Shown: positions 25,449-31,804 of the stretch, piece after piece
Layout of the letters: each line of letters opens with the position of its first letter
Numbering within the stretch: position 1 is the stretch's first letter
Assembly (NCBI GenBank): GCA_045531585.1
Contig: JAZSEH010000058.1
Coordinates: 58,932 to 122,931, forward strand
From: SIG587 sp045531585
GTDB lineage: Bacteria > Bacillota > Clostridia > Oscillospirales > Acutalibacteraceae
Direction: 5' to 3'
DNA length: 64,000 bases
Made by a program: the position numbers and the translations under genes
The notes under the pieces: model-generated
Database searches by the model: none
Told to the model about the DNA's origin: nothing
The model's input: only the letters and a program-made list of their open reading frames with translations

Positions 25449-25774
25449 ATGAAGGTGGAATTACAAAAGAACCCCGACCAAGTGTGGTCAACCCTGTATC
25501 ACCGTTTTTTACAAAACCTATGGAAATGCCCAAACGAAAAAACGGAGGTACCGTCAATCTTAACCCGAGTATGCTATTGTAGGGTTGGTTGACTTGCCGA
25601 TAATGTATCGGCTTTGGAATGGCAGAAAGTGTTCTGCCGTACCTTTGGCGAGGGGGCTCTCTCGTCTTCGTCTGAACAAAAATAGCATCGTACCTATTCG
25701 CATTAACGATTTCGGACACGAAATCGACAATGCGGATAGGGTAATCTGCTCCCGACGATCTAGTCGGGGCAGAT
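25449..25774 (+). ncRNA. Hairpin-dense leader upstream of the tyrosine recombinase (candidate structured RNA)
   Basis: Four near-perfect hairpins lie in a row: 25596-25612 (GCCGATA/TATCGGC), 25621-25638 (GGCAGAA/TTCTGCC), 25693-25740 (12-bp outer stem CCTATTCGCATT/AATGCGGATAGG around CGATTTCG/CGAAATCG) and 25744-25774 (ATCTGC-CCCGAC/GTCGGG-GCAGAT with one bulged T). In addition ATGCTATT (25571-25578) pairs with AATAGCAT (25681-25688), closing a multibranch domain over the first two. The recombinase ribosome site follows 14 bases after the last hairpin. A 47-codon ORF (25449-25592, weak AAGG site) lies in its 5' part and could be a leader peptide. It could act as RNA (leader control) or as folded single-stranded DNA. 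Confidence 0.5.
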
Positions 25775-25800
25775 ATCATTTGAGAAAGGAGTGACACGAG

Positions 25801-26796
25801 ATGTCAAAAAAACGTAGTCTTTTCGTACAGAGTATGACGGCCATTGAAGCATCGTTCACTCTCGGGTACGATAAGCATTCTTCAAAAAGGCAAAGCGGAC
25901 AACCCGACCACAGTTGGAGGGTGTATAGTTTTGCAGGCAAGGCAAACTTGCTTGATACCGCCCACAACCTTTGTGAGTACATCAAAGAGCATTATCCCGA
26001 AATAGATAAGGTGAAATACATTTGCCCCGAACACTGCCAAGAATGGCTTGATAGCAAGGCCAATGGTGGATGCTCACTTAATACGATTGAAACCTACAAA
26101 AGCAACTTAGTGAAGCTGTCGCGGGTTATCAATCATCATTTCGGAGTGCATACCAACTTTGAAACGAAGGTCAATGCGGAATTGATACCCGACAGAACGA
26201 GCCCTCGGGAGTTCGCGCTAACACCCGAAGAGATTCAACGGGTCAAGGACTCGATTGTCAGACCGTGCCACTCGAGTAATTTCTTTATTTTCTCAACCTA
26301 CACCTGCTGCCGTGTCAATTCGGTATCTATTCAAAAACGGCATATCACGCTTGGCAACGACGGACAGACCGTGACGATATTTTTTGAAAAAGACAAGGGC
26401 GGACGCAGTCGAGAAATTACAGTAACCAATAAAGAGTTCCACTCTTTTTGCAGTTCGCTCATATCGGGCAAGGCAGAAACGGACTCCCTGTTCGGCAATA
26501 TCCGTAAGGACAGTGCGAATAAGTGGTTATCCCGAAGATTATGCCGTCTTGGAATCACAGTACCAAGCGAAAAGACAGTCGGTTGTAAGGCGGTCCAAAA
26601 AAGTGGTAACCATTCGGTGAGGAAATCGTCCATACAAGCATATTATCACAAGCAATATCAATATTATCTTGATAAGGGGTATTCACCCGACCAAGCAGAC
26701 CGAACGGCAAAGAACGACTGTTGTGTTCGACTCGGTCACGGGTCGGCAGAAAAAAGGGTGGATATCGTCAATATTTATCTCGGTGCAAAGTCATAA
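25801..26796 (+). CDS. Tyrosine recombinase family protein (second recombinase of the element)
   Basis: 331 residues. The N-terminal half includes a SAM-like core-binding region (ECLDSK... at about residues 75-120; LNTIETYKSNLVKLSRVINH). The catalytic set can be traced: Arg in YTCCRVNSVS (about 175), Lys in EKDKGGRSREI, HSVRKSS (His-x-x-Arg), LGHGSAEKR and the presumed nucleophile in VDIVNIYLGAKS. The surrounding sequence is unlike phage integrases, and the usual LRxxE reads CRVNS. Its substrate might be the hairpin array directly upstream or the element ends. AAAGGAG lies nine bases from the start. Confidence 0.72.
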   Translation: MSKKRSLFVQSMTAIEASFTLGYDKHSSKRQSGQPDHSWRVYSFAGKANLLDTAHNLCEYIKEHYPEIDKVKYICPEHCQEWLDSKANGGCSLNTIETYKSNLVKLSRVINHHFGVHTNFETKVNAELIPDRTSPREFALTPEEIQRVKDSIVRPCHSSNFFIFSTYTCCRVNSVSIQKRHITLGNDGQTVTIFFEKDKGGRSREITVTNKEFHSFCSSLISGKAETDSLFGNIRKDSANKWLSRRLCRLGITVPSEKTVGCKAVQKSGNHSVRKSSIQAYYHKQYQYYLDKGYSPDQADRTAKNDCCVRLGHGSAEKRVDIVNIYLGAKS

Positions 26797-26815
26797 AAAT
26801 AATTCGTCAAAATAC

Positions 26816-26843
26816 TTGCAATTAAAAAAACTGTAGTTATACT
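26816..26843 (+). promoter_or_regulatory. Promoter downstream of the recombinase gene
   Basis: TTGCAA (26816-26821), 16-base spacer, TATACT (26838-26843). A terminator hairpin begins only about 75 bases downstream, before the next gene, so this promoter makes either an attenuated leader or a short RNA. Confidence 0.55.
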
Positions 26844-26922
26844 TTATCATGTAAGTGATTTACAACACTTTTTCTTTTGTCTTTTATTTACATATTTTTG
26901 GTGGAATTATATTTACGAAGGT

Positions 26923-26965
26923 GGAATGCCCCGAGGCTGCTCGGGGGCATTCCATTTTCTTTTTT
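26923..26965 (+). terminator. Strong terminator/attenuator before the SSB-like gene
   Basis: GGAATGCCCCGAG pairs with CTCGGGGGCATTCC (one bulged G, 4-base loop), followed by ATTTTCTTTTTT. It closes the recombinase transcript and lies between a promoter at 26816 and the gene at 27011. Confidence 0.85.
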
Positions 26966-27010
26966 GTGTTGTAGCCACTAAAAAATACTAAATAAAAGGA
27001 GTGTTGAACA

Positions 27011-27442
27011 ATGTTCAATCCAATTCGCCTATTTACAGGCACAGAAAAAGAGTTCGTTATGATACAAGGGTATGTCCGTTCGGTGACAGACAGAGGGAGT
27101 TATAATTCCGTTTCTTTCCTTGCAGACTCAAACAACCGTGGCCCCAAAGCACCACTTGTTTCGGTGATGTGTTTTGACAACACCACGGGCATTAACTACA
27201 AAAAACTGACCCGATACACAAAGGGCAGATTCGTCACATTCTTTGCCGAGGTCCGATATAAAGATGACGGCACAGAAAGTTATAAGGCAGTTGGTATTTC
27301 TATTGCTCCAACCGAGTTTAAAGAAGATACCAACCCTATTGATGATGACGAAGTTCAAGCCGACTATGACGGAACCGAAGAGTGTGAGCAATTAACTTTT
27401 GATTTCGTTGATGAAGATTTACCTTTTCCTGCAACAGATTAA
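27011..27442 (+). CDS. Small OB-fold, single-stranded DNA-binding-like protein
   Basis: 143 residues. Residues 10-100 show alternating beta-strand pattern (FVMIQGYVRSVTDRGSYNSV, LVSVMCFDN, GRFVTFFAEVRYKDDGTESY, KAVGISIAP) resembling an OB fold of the SSB type. The tail is acidic and ends DEDLPFPATD; the DEDLPF piece resembles the SSB C-terminal peptide (DDDIPF) that recruits DNA-processing proteins, though four residues follow it here. Not a chromosomal SSB by length or core motifs. It probably protects or organises element DNA during excision, but this is inferred. AAAGGAGTG site nine bases before the ATG. Confidence 0.55.
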   Translation: MFNPIRLFTGTEKEFVMIQGYVRSVTDRGSYNSVSFLADSNNRGPKAPLVSVMCFDNTTGINYKKLTRYTKGRFVTFFAEVRYKDDGTESYKAVGISIAPTEFKEDTNPIDDDEVQADYDGTEECEQLTFDFVDEDLPFPATD

Positions 27443-27522
27443 GGCTGACAAGCAGGAAAATACGCGCTATACTCTTTAAAACCCCGAGATTTTGAATAAT
27501 TTACAAAAAGTTCATATTCTCC

Positions 27523-27595
27523 AAAATAGGCGAATCTGAGCTCTCAAAAATGAAATCGCCCTATTTTACCCCTACTTTTCGGGTTTGGGGTAAAA
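27523..27595. repeat. Two consecutive, overlapping inverted repeats before xis
   Basis: AAAATAGGCGA (27523-27533) pairs with TCGCCCTATTTT (27556-27567), and TTTTACCCC (27564-27572) pairs with GGGGTAAAA (27587-27595). They share TTTT, so they are mutually exclusive in part. They lie 20 to 90 bases upstream of the xis promoter and may be protein-binding sites. The rest of 27443-27678 holds no gene. Confidence 0.5.
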
Positions 27596-27613
27596 TGGCA
27601 CGATTTGGGGGTA

Positions 27614-27642
27614 TTGACAAAATCGAAAAAATATCTTACTCT
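27614..27642 (+). promoter_or_regulatory. Probable xis-int promoter
   Basis: Perfect TTGACA (27614-27619), 17-base spacer, weak -10 TACTCT (27637-27642). A weak -10 fits a promoter that is normally low or activated. Confidence 0.55.
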
Positions 27643-27678
27643 TTGCCATCACCATTTTTGTAAAGGAGGTTGAGAAAG

Positions 27679-27936
27679 TTGTTCGACGGCACTTACAATG
27701 AGTGTTTGCCGAAGAGAACGAATAATACGACAAGGGACAAAGAAAAAACACCAACATGGCAAAAATTCAATTTAACGGCAGAAGAAGCAGCAGACTATTT
27801 CAACATTGGAATAAATAAACTGCGACAATTTGCTAACGAACACAAGGACGAAGAGTTTCTGCTTTGGAGTGGGAACCGTGTCCTCTTCAAACGAAGATTG
27901 TTTGAAGAATATATTGAGAAAATAAATATAATTTAA
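27679..27936 (+). CDS. xis: Excisionase (Tn916 Xis-like)
   Basis: About 85 residues, small and basic, with a winged-helix DNA-binding segment: FNLTAEEAADYFNIGINKLR (about residues 32-51) followed by FLLWSGNRVLFKRRLFEEY. Excisionases bend DNA at the element ends and bias the integrase toward excision. Start is probably TTG 27679, nine bases after AGGAGG; the TTG at 27670 touches that site. It ends 11 bases before int, the same order as in Tn916-family elements. Confidence 0.8.
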   Translation: MFDGTYNECLPKRTNNTTRDKEKTPTWQKFNLTAEEAADYFNIGINKLRQFANEHKDEEFLLWSGNRVLFKRRLFEEYIEKINII

Positions 27937-27947
27937 GGAGAAAAAAT

Positions 27948-29219
27948 ATGTCAGAGAAAAGACGAGATTCAAAAAATAGGATATTAGAAAAAGGCGAGTT
28001 CCAACGAGAAGACGGCAGATATGAATTTAAATATAAAGACCGTCTTGGAAAAAGACGGACCGTTTACAGTTGGAAACTTGTTCCCACGGACAAAGTACCC
28101 GAGGGCAAAAAATGTGATTTGTCACTTCGGGAAATGGAAAAGAAAATCAAGCGCGACTTGGAAGATGGTCTTGATACCTTTACTGCAGAAAGAAATGACC
28201 TTAATTATTTCTTTGATAAGTATATGGAAACAAAGCACAATCTTCGTCCATCAACCCGAGAAAACTATATCTATATGTACACCAAGTACGTCAGCGAAGA
28301 CTTGGGCAAACGAAAATTGACCACTATTAAATATAGTGATATAAAGAAATTCTATATGCACCTTATCTATGAAATTGGGTTTAAACCTAACAGTATGGAA
28401 ATCATACACACCATACTGCACCCGATATTCACAATGGCAGTACGTGATGATTATATTCGTAAGAACCCCACAGACGGCATTATGGCAGAGATAAAGAAAA
28501 GCAACGATTGGGAGAAGGCACAACGACATGCCTTGACTCTACCGCAACAGATGGCCTTTATGGACTTTATACGGCACTCTAAACAGTACAACCATTGGTT
28601 GCCCTTGTTTACCTTTTGTTTGGGAACAGGGTGTCGTGTGGACGAGGTAATTGGGCTCCAATGGTCCGATTGCCTGTTCAAAGGTGACGGGGCAATCTTC
28701 GTAAACCACAATATGCTCTATCGCAAGAACAAGGACGGCAAATGCGAGTTCCATATTCATGCGACCAAAACGGCAAGCGGCACCAGAATAGTACCTATGT
28801 TTGACGAAGTTCGTGAAGCCCTGTTGCAGACGAGAGAGCAACAAATAAAGAACGGTGGTTGTCAATCTGTTGTTGACGGTTTGAGTAATTTTGTTTTTAC
28901 CAATCGTTTTAACGAGGTTTATTCGCCTGCGGCTCTCAATAGAGCAATCGCACGAATTATCCGTGATTACAACAAAGGGGAAACCGAAAAGGCACTTGCA
29001 GAAGAAAGAGACCCCTTGTTGTTGCCCCATTTCTCTATGCACAATTTACGACACACATTTTGTACCCGACTCTGCGAAGTAGAGACCAACATAAAATATA
29101 TACAGGATGTTATGGGTCACAAGAAGATTGAAACTACAATGGAGATTTACAACGAGGTTACAAAAGAGTTCAAGCAACAGAAAACCCAAAGTCTGCAAGG
29201 CAAATTGAAAATTGCCTAA
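27948..29219 (+). CDS. int: Tn916-type tyrosine integrase
   Basis: 423 residues. The N-terminal arm-binding domain (about residues 8-70) has the Tn916 Int pattern GEFQREDGRYEFKYKDRLGK and RRTVYSWKLVPTDK, then a core-binding SAM-like domain (LNYFFDKYMETKHNLRPSTR) and the catalytic domain: Arg in FCLGTGCRVDEVIGLQWSD, Lys region HIHATKTASGTR, HNLRHTF, and the nucleophile in VMGHKKIETTMEIYNEV. It should catalyse integration into the lysS 3' end and, with Xis, excision. GGAG site eight bases upstream. Confidence 0.95.
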   Translation: MSEKRRDSKNRILEKGEFQREDGRYEFKYKDRLGKRRTVYSWKLVPTDKVPEGKKCDLSLREMEKKIKRDLEDGLDTFTAERNDLNYFFDKYMETKHNLRPSTRENYIYMYTKYVSEDLGKRKLTTIKYSDIKKFYMHLIYEIGFKPNSMEIIHTILHPIFTMAVRDDYIRKNPTDGIMAEIKKSNDWEKAQRHALTLPQQMAFMDFIRHSKQYNHWLPLFTFCLGTGCRVDEVIGLQWSDCLFKGDGAIFVNHNMLYRKNKDGKCEFHIHATKTASGTRIVPMFDEVREALLQTREQQIKNGGCQSVVDGLSNFVFTNRFNEVYSPAALNRAIARIIRDYNKGETEKALAEERDPLLLPHFSMHNLRHTFCTRLCEVETNIKYIQDVMGHKKIETTMEIYNEVTKEFKQQKTQSLQGKLKIA

Positions 29220-29241
29220 CCCACAAAATGATGTTTTTAGC

Positions 29242-29271
29242 AACCCTACCACAACATATTGTGGCAGGGTT
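29242..29271 (+). terminator. Hairpin after int
   Basis: AACCCTACCACAA pairs with TTGTGGCAGGGTT with one mismatch; only TGTCTTGC follows, so it is a weak terminator or a stability element. Confidence 0.5.
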
Positions 29272-29311
29272 GTCTTGCAAATGAAAAAATTGAAAATGTT
29301 TGCATAGAGGC

Positions 29312-29340
29312 TTGAAAAAATTGCGGTTTTCTGGTAATAT
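29312..29340 (+). promoter_or_regulatory. Promoter of the ImmA/membrane-protein pair
   Basis: TTGAAA (29312-29317), 17-base spacer, TAATAT (29335-29340). It gives the cargo genes their own transcript separate from xis-int. Confidence 0.6.
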
Positions 29341-29424
29341 AAGTATGGAAAATTACTGCTATTTATATTTATCTCCTCATATATTTTTACTATTAGGAAA
29401 AGATATACGAGGAGGTGTTGATGT

Positions 29425-30000
29425 ATGGAAAGGATACAGGTGTATGTTATGTCTGTAAAATTTAACGAAAAACAAATGCTAGAAATGGAAAAAGTTATAA
29501 AAACTTTTTTTGAAAATAATAATATAAAGCAGACTATACCTGTTGATGTTTTTGAAATCGCTAGTGATTTAGGGTTTGATGTTCGTGGTGCAGAATTCAA
29601 AGAACCTCTTGAAGGTTTGTTGCTTGTGGATGAAAATGTTGAAAGAATAAAAGAATTTAATTCTAACAAAATAATTGCTTATAATTGTCAAAAGAACATT
29701 CATATGAAAAAATTTATTGTTGCTCATGAATTGGCTCATTATATAAGTGCAAAAAGCGAATCAAGCGATGAAAGAATTGTTTTAGCCGCACGCGACCATG
29801 AGGCGAATTATTCTAGCGACGAAAAAGAGCAAAAGACAGATTATATGGCAGCAAGTATTCTTATGCCTAGGGAAGATATGCTTAAAAACTTTAAAGGTAA
29901 GAATGTTGAAAAAGAAGAGTTAACTAATCTTGTTGCTTCGAGATATAATGTTAGCTATACAATGGCAGAAAGAAGAATCGAGGAAGTATTAAATGGCTAA
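29425..30000 (+). CDS. ImmA/IrrE family metallopeptidase (element cargo)
   Basis: 191 residues. The zinc-protease motif HELAHYISA (HExxH) is at about residues 101-109 with a downstream acidic DYMAASILMPRE typical of ImmA/IrrE peptidases. In ICEBs1 and related elements such proteases cleave the XRE-type repressor; here no repressor gene is next to it inside the element, the nearest XRE gene (30850) lying outside attR. GGAGG nine bases before ATG 29425. It overlaps the next gene by 8 bases, so the two are made together. Confidence 0.85.
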   Translation: MERIQVYVMSVKFNEKQMLEMEKVIKTFFENNNIKQTIPVDVFEIASDLGFDVRGAEFKEPLEGLLLVDENVERIKEFNSNKIIAYNCQKNIHMKKFIVAHELAHYISAKSESSDERIVLAARDHEANYSSDEKEQKTDYMAASILMPREDMLKNFKGKNVEKEELTNLVASRYNVSYTMAERRIEEVLNG

Positions 30001-30601
30001 TGAATATTCTTCTTTTGTCTCAACCCTTTATGAATTGCTAAATGCAAAATATGATAAAAAACCAACAAGAAATGAAGAATATGCTGCACAATTAGTTGCA
30101 GTTCATGAAGAGTTTGTAAAAAGAAATGAAAAATTAACTTCTCTTTTAGAAGATTATATTACTCAACGTAAAGAACGAGTAACCACAAACAACTTTTTAA
30201 AGAAATTTATTTTTTGGTTTTTTGTGGTTATGTTGGGTGCTTTGACAATAACTGTTGTTTGTTTTGTTTCTTCTAACATAACTGTTAAAACGATTCCTGC
30301 AATGGTATCACTCATATCCGTATCTGCTACATATCTTGCGAGTTTAATTGGTGTTTTTCAAATCATGTCCAAATATCTTTTTCCTGTTGACGAAGAAAAA
30401 GATACTATATCAATGATAAAAGCTGTAATCAATAACGATGTTGAAGTTGAAAAATTAATGTCTACTGCTATAGATAAGAGTTTTGCGAATGATGTAGAGC
30501 ACCTTAAACTTATGAAAGAGTTGCGAGACAGTCACACTATAACACAAGAGGAGTTTGTTGAACTAAAGGAAAGTATATTGAAAAAGATTAAAAGTAACTA
30601 A
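29993..30601 (+). CDS. Two-helix membrane protein with C-terminal SHOCT-like motif
   Basis: 202 residues. A charged, helical N-terminal part (residues 1-65) is followed by two membrane segments (FLKKFIFWFFVVMLGALTIT and the TIPAMVSLISVSATYLASLI region), then a cytoplasmic helical part. The end (LMKELRDSHTITQEEFVELK, about residues 175-194) matches the SHOCT pattern of a short oligomerisation motif. Function unknown. The 8-base overlap with the ImmA-type peptidase suggests a two-component unit: perhaps a membrane effector or sensor cleaved or controlled by the peptidase. Confidence 0.65.
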   Translation: MANEYSSFVSTLYELLNAKYDKKPTRNEEYAAQLVAVHEEFVKRNEKLTSLLEDYITQRKERVTTNNFLKKFIFWFFVVMLGALTITVVCFVSSNITVKTIPAMVSLISVSATYLASLIGVFQIMSKYLFPVDEEKDTISMIKAVINNDVEVEKLMSTAIDKSFANDVEHLKLMKELRDSHTITQEEFVELKESILKKIKSN

Positions 30602-30607
30602 CCTTTA

Positions 30608-30628
30608 TTTACGACAATTTTTACGACA
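30608..30628 (+). repeat. Right pair of TTTACGACA repeats (probable integrase arm sites)
   Basis: TTTACGACA at 30608-30616 and 30620-30628, same orientation as the left pair at 24263-24282 and spaced 12 bases. Confidence 0.7.
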
Positions 30629-30649
30629 TTTGACCGTGGCAATAAGTTG

Positions 30650-30733
30650 CGATAAGTGGCAATTCGTGAAAACAGAATATTGAAAACCCTTTATCCGTGG
30701 GGATTTATAACGATAAGTGGCAATTCGTGAAAA
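30650..30733 (+). repeat. 23-bp perfect direct repeat, two copies, near the right element end
   Basis: A 23-bp sequence beginning CGATAAGTGGCAATTC occurs at 30650-30672 and 30711-30733, 61 bases apart (about six helical turns). It lies between the arm sites and the attR core and may bind excisionase or another accessory protein. Confidence 0.65.
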
Positions 30734-30762
30734 TACAAAAGTACTCCCCACAATGAAACCGT

Positions 30763-30773
30763 TGGACTAAGAA
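30763..30773 (+). repeat. Right attachment site core (attR)
   Basis: TGGACTAAGAA again, preceded by bases that encode LPTMKPLD and a stop codon, a synonymous relic of a lysS 3' end. Confidence 0.8.
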
Positions 30774-30780
30774 TAAAACT

Positions 30781-30816
30781 AACGCCCTATGACCTTTACG
30801 GTCATAGGGCGTTTTA
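30781..30816 (+). terminator. Probable native lysS terminator, now beyond attR
   Basis: AACGCCCTATGACC pairs with GGTCATAGGGCGTT, followed by T-rich bases. Its stem core is the same as that of the element-borne terminator at 24298. Confidence 0.88.
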
Positions 30817-30849
30817 TATTATACGTTTTTATTTTGTTACCTTTTCCCT

Positions 30850-31080
30850 TTAATCCTCTTCAAGTAGTTTTGAAGGGGGTATTTTTAATACCTGAGCGAT
30901 TTTGAATAAGGTTTCCAGGGAAACACCGCGAATTGTACCGGGACCCTCAATTTGACCTACAAAGTTTACGCTTTTATCAATAAGCTCAGCAAACACCTCT
31001 TGAGTATAGCCTGCTTTCTTTCGATAATAGGCAATTTTCAGGCCTAATGTAATATATTTATCAGCAAATTCGGTTTTCAT
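30850..31080 (-). CDS. XRE-family helix-turn-helix repressor
   Basis: 76 residues forming a single HTH domain: GLKIAYYRKKAGYTQEVFAE followed by LIDKSVNFVGQIEGPGTIRG and VSLETLFKIAQVLKIPPSKL, the classic Cro/C1-type fold. Divergently transcribed from the SLOG-domain gene at 31218, with inverted repeats in the 137-bp gap, so it probably represses itself and that gene. It lies outside the integrated element, just past the lysS terminator. Confidence 0.9.
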   Translation of the reverse strand: MKTEFADKYITLGLKIAYYRKKAGYTQEVFAELIDKSVNFVGQIEGPGTIRGVSLETLFKIAQVLKIPPSKLLEED

Positions 31081-31139
31081 TTTTTCGCCTCCCTTATACT
31101 AATAGTTTATAAGGAAACAAGACGAAATATAACTTATTC

Positions 31140-31200
31140 AAAGTAAATGATTATTTACTTTAAGTAAAATATGATGTATAATAGGTAAATAATTATTCAC
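31140..31200. promoter_or_regulatory. SLOG promoter with two inverted-repeat operators
   Basis: Operator 1 (31140-31161) is AAAGTAAAT and ATTTACTTT around GATT, a perfect inverted repeat. Operator 2 (31185-31200) is GTAAATAATTATTCAC, a near-perfect palindrome sharing GTAAAT. The promoter TTTACT (31154-31159)-17-TATAAT (31177-31182) has its -35 inside operator 1 and its start region on operator 2. This layout predicts tight repression, probably by the divergent XRE protein. Confidence 0.72.
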
Positions 31201-31217
31201 TTTGAATGAGGTATAAT

Positions 31218-31706
31218 ATGAAATCAAACGTATGCTGTGTTTTTGGTCACAGAGAGATAAACGAAACTGATGAATTAAAATCGAAACTTAATGAAATTAT
31301 CGAAAAGCTAATTGTGGACGAAAATGTTGATACATTTCTTTTTGGGAGCAAGAGTCGCTTTAATGACCTATGCTATGAAATGGTAACACAGCTTAAAGAA
31401 AAATACCCTCACGTAAAACGAATTTACGTAAGGGCGGAATATCCCTATATAAGTGATGATTATAAAAACTATCTTTTAGAGTTTTATGAGGATACCTATT
31501 ACCCCGAAAGGATAATGGACTCAGGCAGGGCAGCCTACGTGGAGCGCAACTGTGAAATGATAGATAGCAGTTGCTTTTGCATTGTCTACTACAACAAACC
31601 AAACGCCCCATCTACCCGTAAAAGCGGCACCAAGATCGCTCTTGACTATGCCATTAAAAAGCAAAAGCGCGTTATTGTATTACCAACAGAAATAACAAAT
31701 GTGTAG
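31218..31706 (+). CDS. SLOG-domain protein (YpsA/DUF1273-like), copy 1
   Basis: About 162 residues. Starts with VCCVFGHREINETDELKSKL; the GHR motif and the later FLFGSKSRFNDLC, GRAAYVERNCEMIDSSCFCI and SGTKIALDYAIKKQKRVIVL blocks form a Rossmann-like SLOG fold. SLOG domains bind nucleotide-derived ligands or NAD in several stress and defence settings, but the function of this stand-alone type is unknown. A paralogue with about the same beginning is at 63812. ATG 31218 is preferred over 31206 because GAGGT lies five bases upstream. Confidence 0.8.
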   Translation: MKSNVCCVFGHREINETDELKSKLNEIIEKLIVDENVDTFLFGSKSRFNDLCYEMVTQLKEKYPHVKRIYVRAEYPYISDDYKNYLLEFYEDTYYPERIMDSGRAAYVERNCEMIDSSCFCIVYYNKPNAPSTRKSGTKIALDYAIKKQKRVIVLPTEITNV

Positions 31707-31733
31707 AACTACGCAAAATTATTCGATGCAATA

Positions 31734-31762
31734 TTGACTGTCGGATGGGGATATGATATTAT
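31734..31762 (+). promoter_or_regulatory. Promoter of the metallophosphoesterase gene
   Basis: TTGACT (31734-31739), 17-base spacer, TATTAT (31757-31762). Confidence 0.75.
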
Positions 31763-31804
31763 CAAAGTGCAAAATAACAGTATCGCTGTACCGAGGTGAT
31801 CGTG

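Larger units (their letters stand above)
24200..30773 (+). mobile_element. Integrated element of about 6.6 kb inserted at the 3' end of lysS
   Basis: The 11-bp core TGGACTAAGAA occurs at 24200-24210, spanning the lysS stop, and again at 30763-30773. Around the right copy the preceding bases still encode LPTMKPLD and a stop with synonymous differences, so the homology continues past the core. Both ends carry pairs of TTTACGACA repeats in the same orientation, and inside lies a Tn916-type excisionase/integrase pair. Cargo: DUF4375 membrane protein, hairpin-rich leader, second tyrosine recombinase, SSB-like protein, ImmA peptidase and a membrane/SHOCT protein. No relaxase, replication initiator or conjugation gene was found, so it cannot move between cells by itself on this evidence. 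Confidence 0.85.

Noticed and set aside
25449..25592. A 47-codon rightward ORF in the same leader
   Set aside because: Weak ribosome site and no recognisable sequence; kept only as a possible leader peptide, not as a gene.
25399..25797. A leftward 132-codon frame over the recombinase leader
   Set aside because: It runs through perfect hairpins and lacks a family signal or ribosome site; it is better explained by the structured leader.
30850..31706. XRE and SLOG genes as part of the integrated element
   Set aside because: They lie beyond the attR core and the native lysS terminator.
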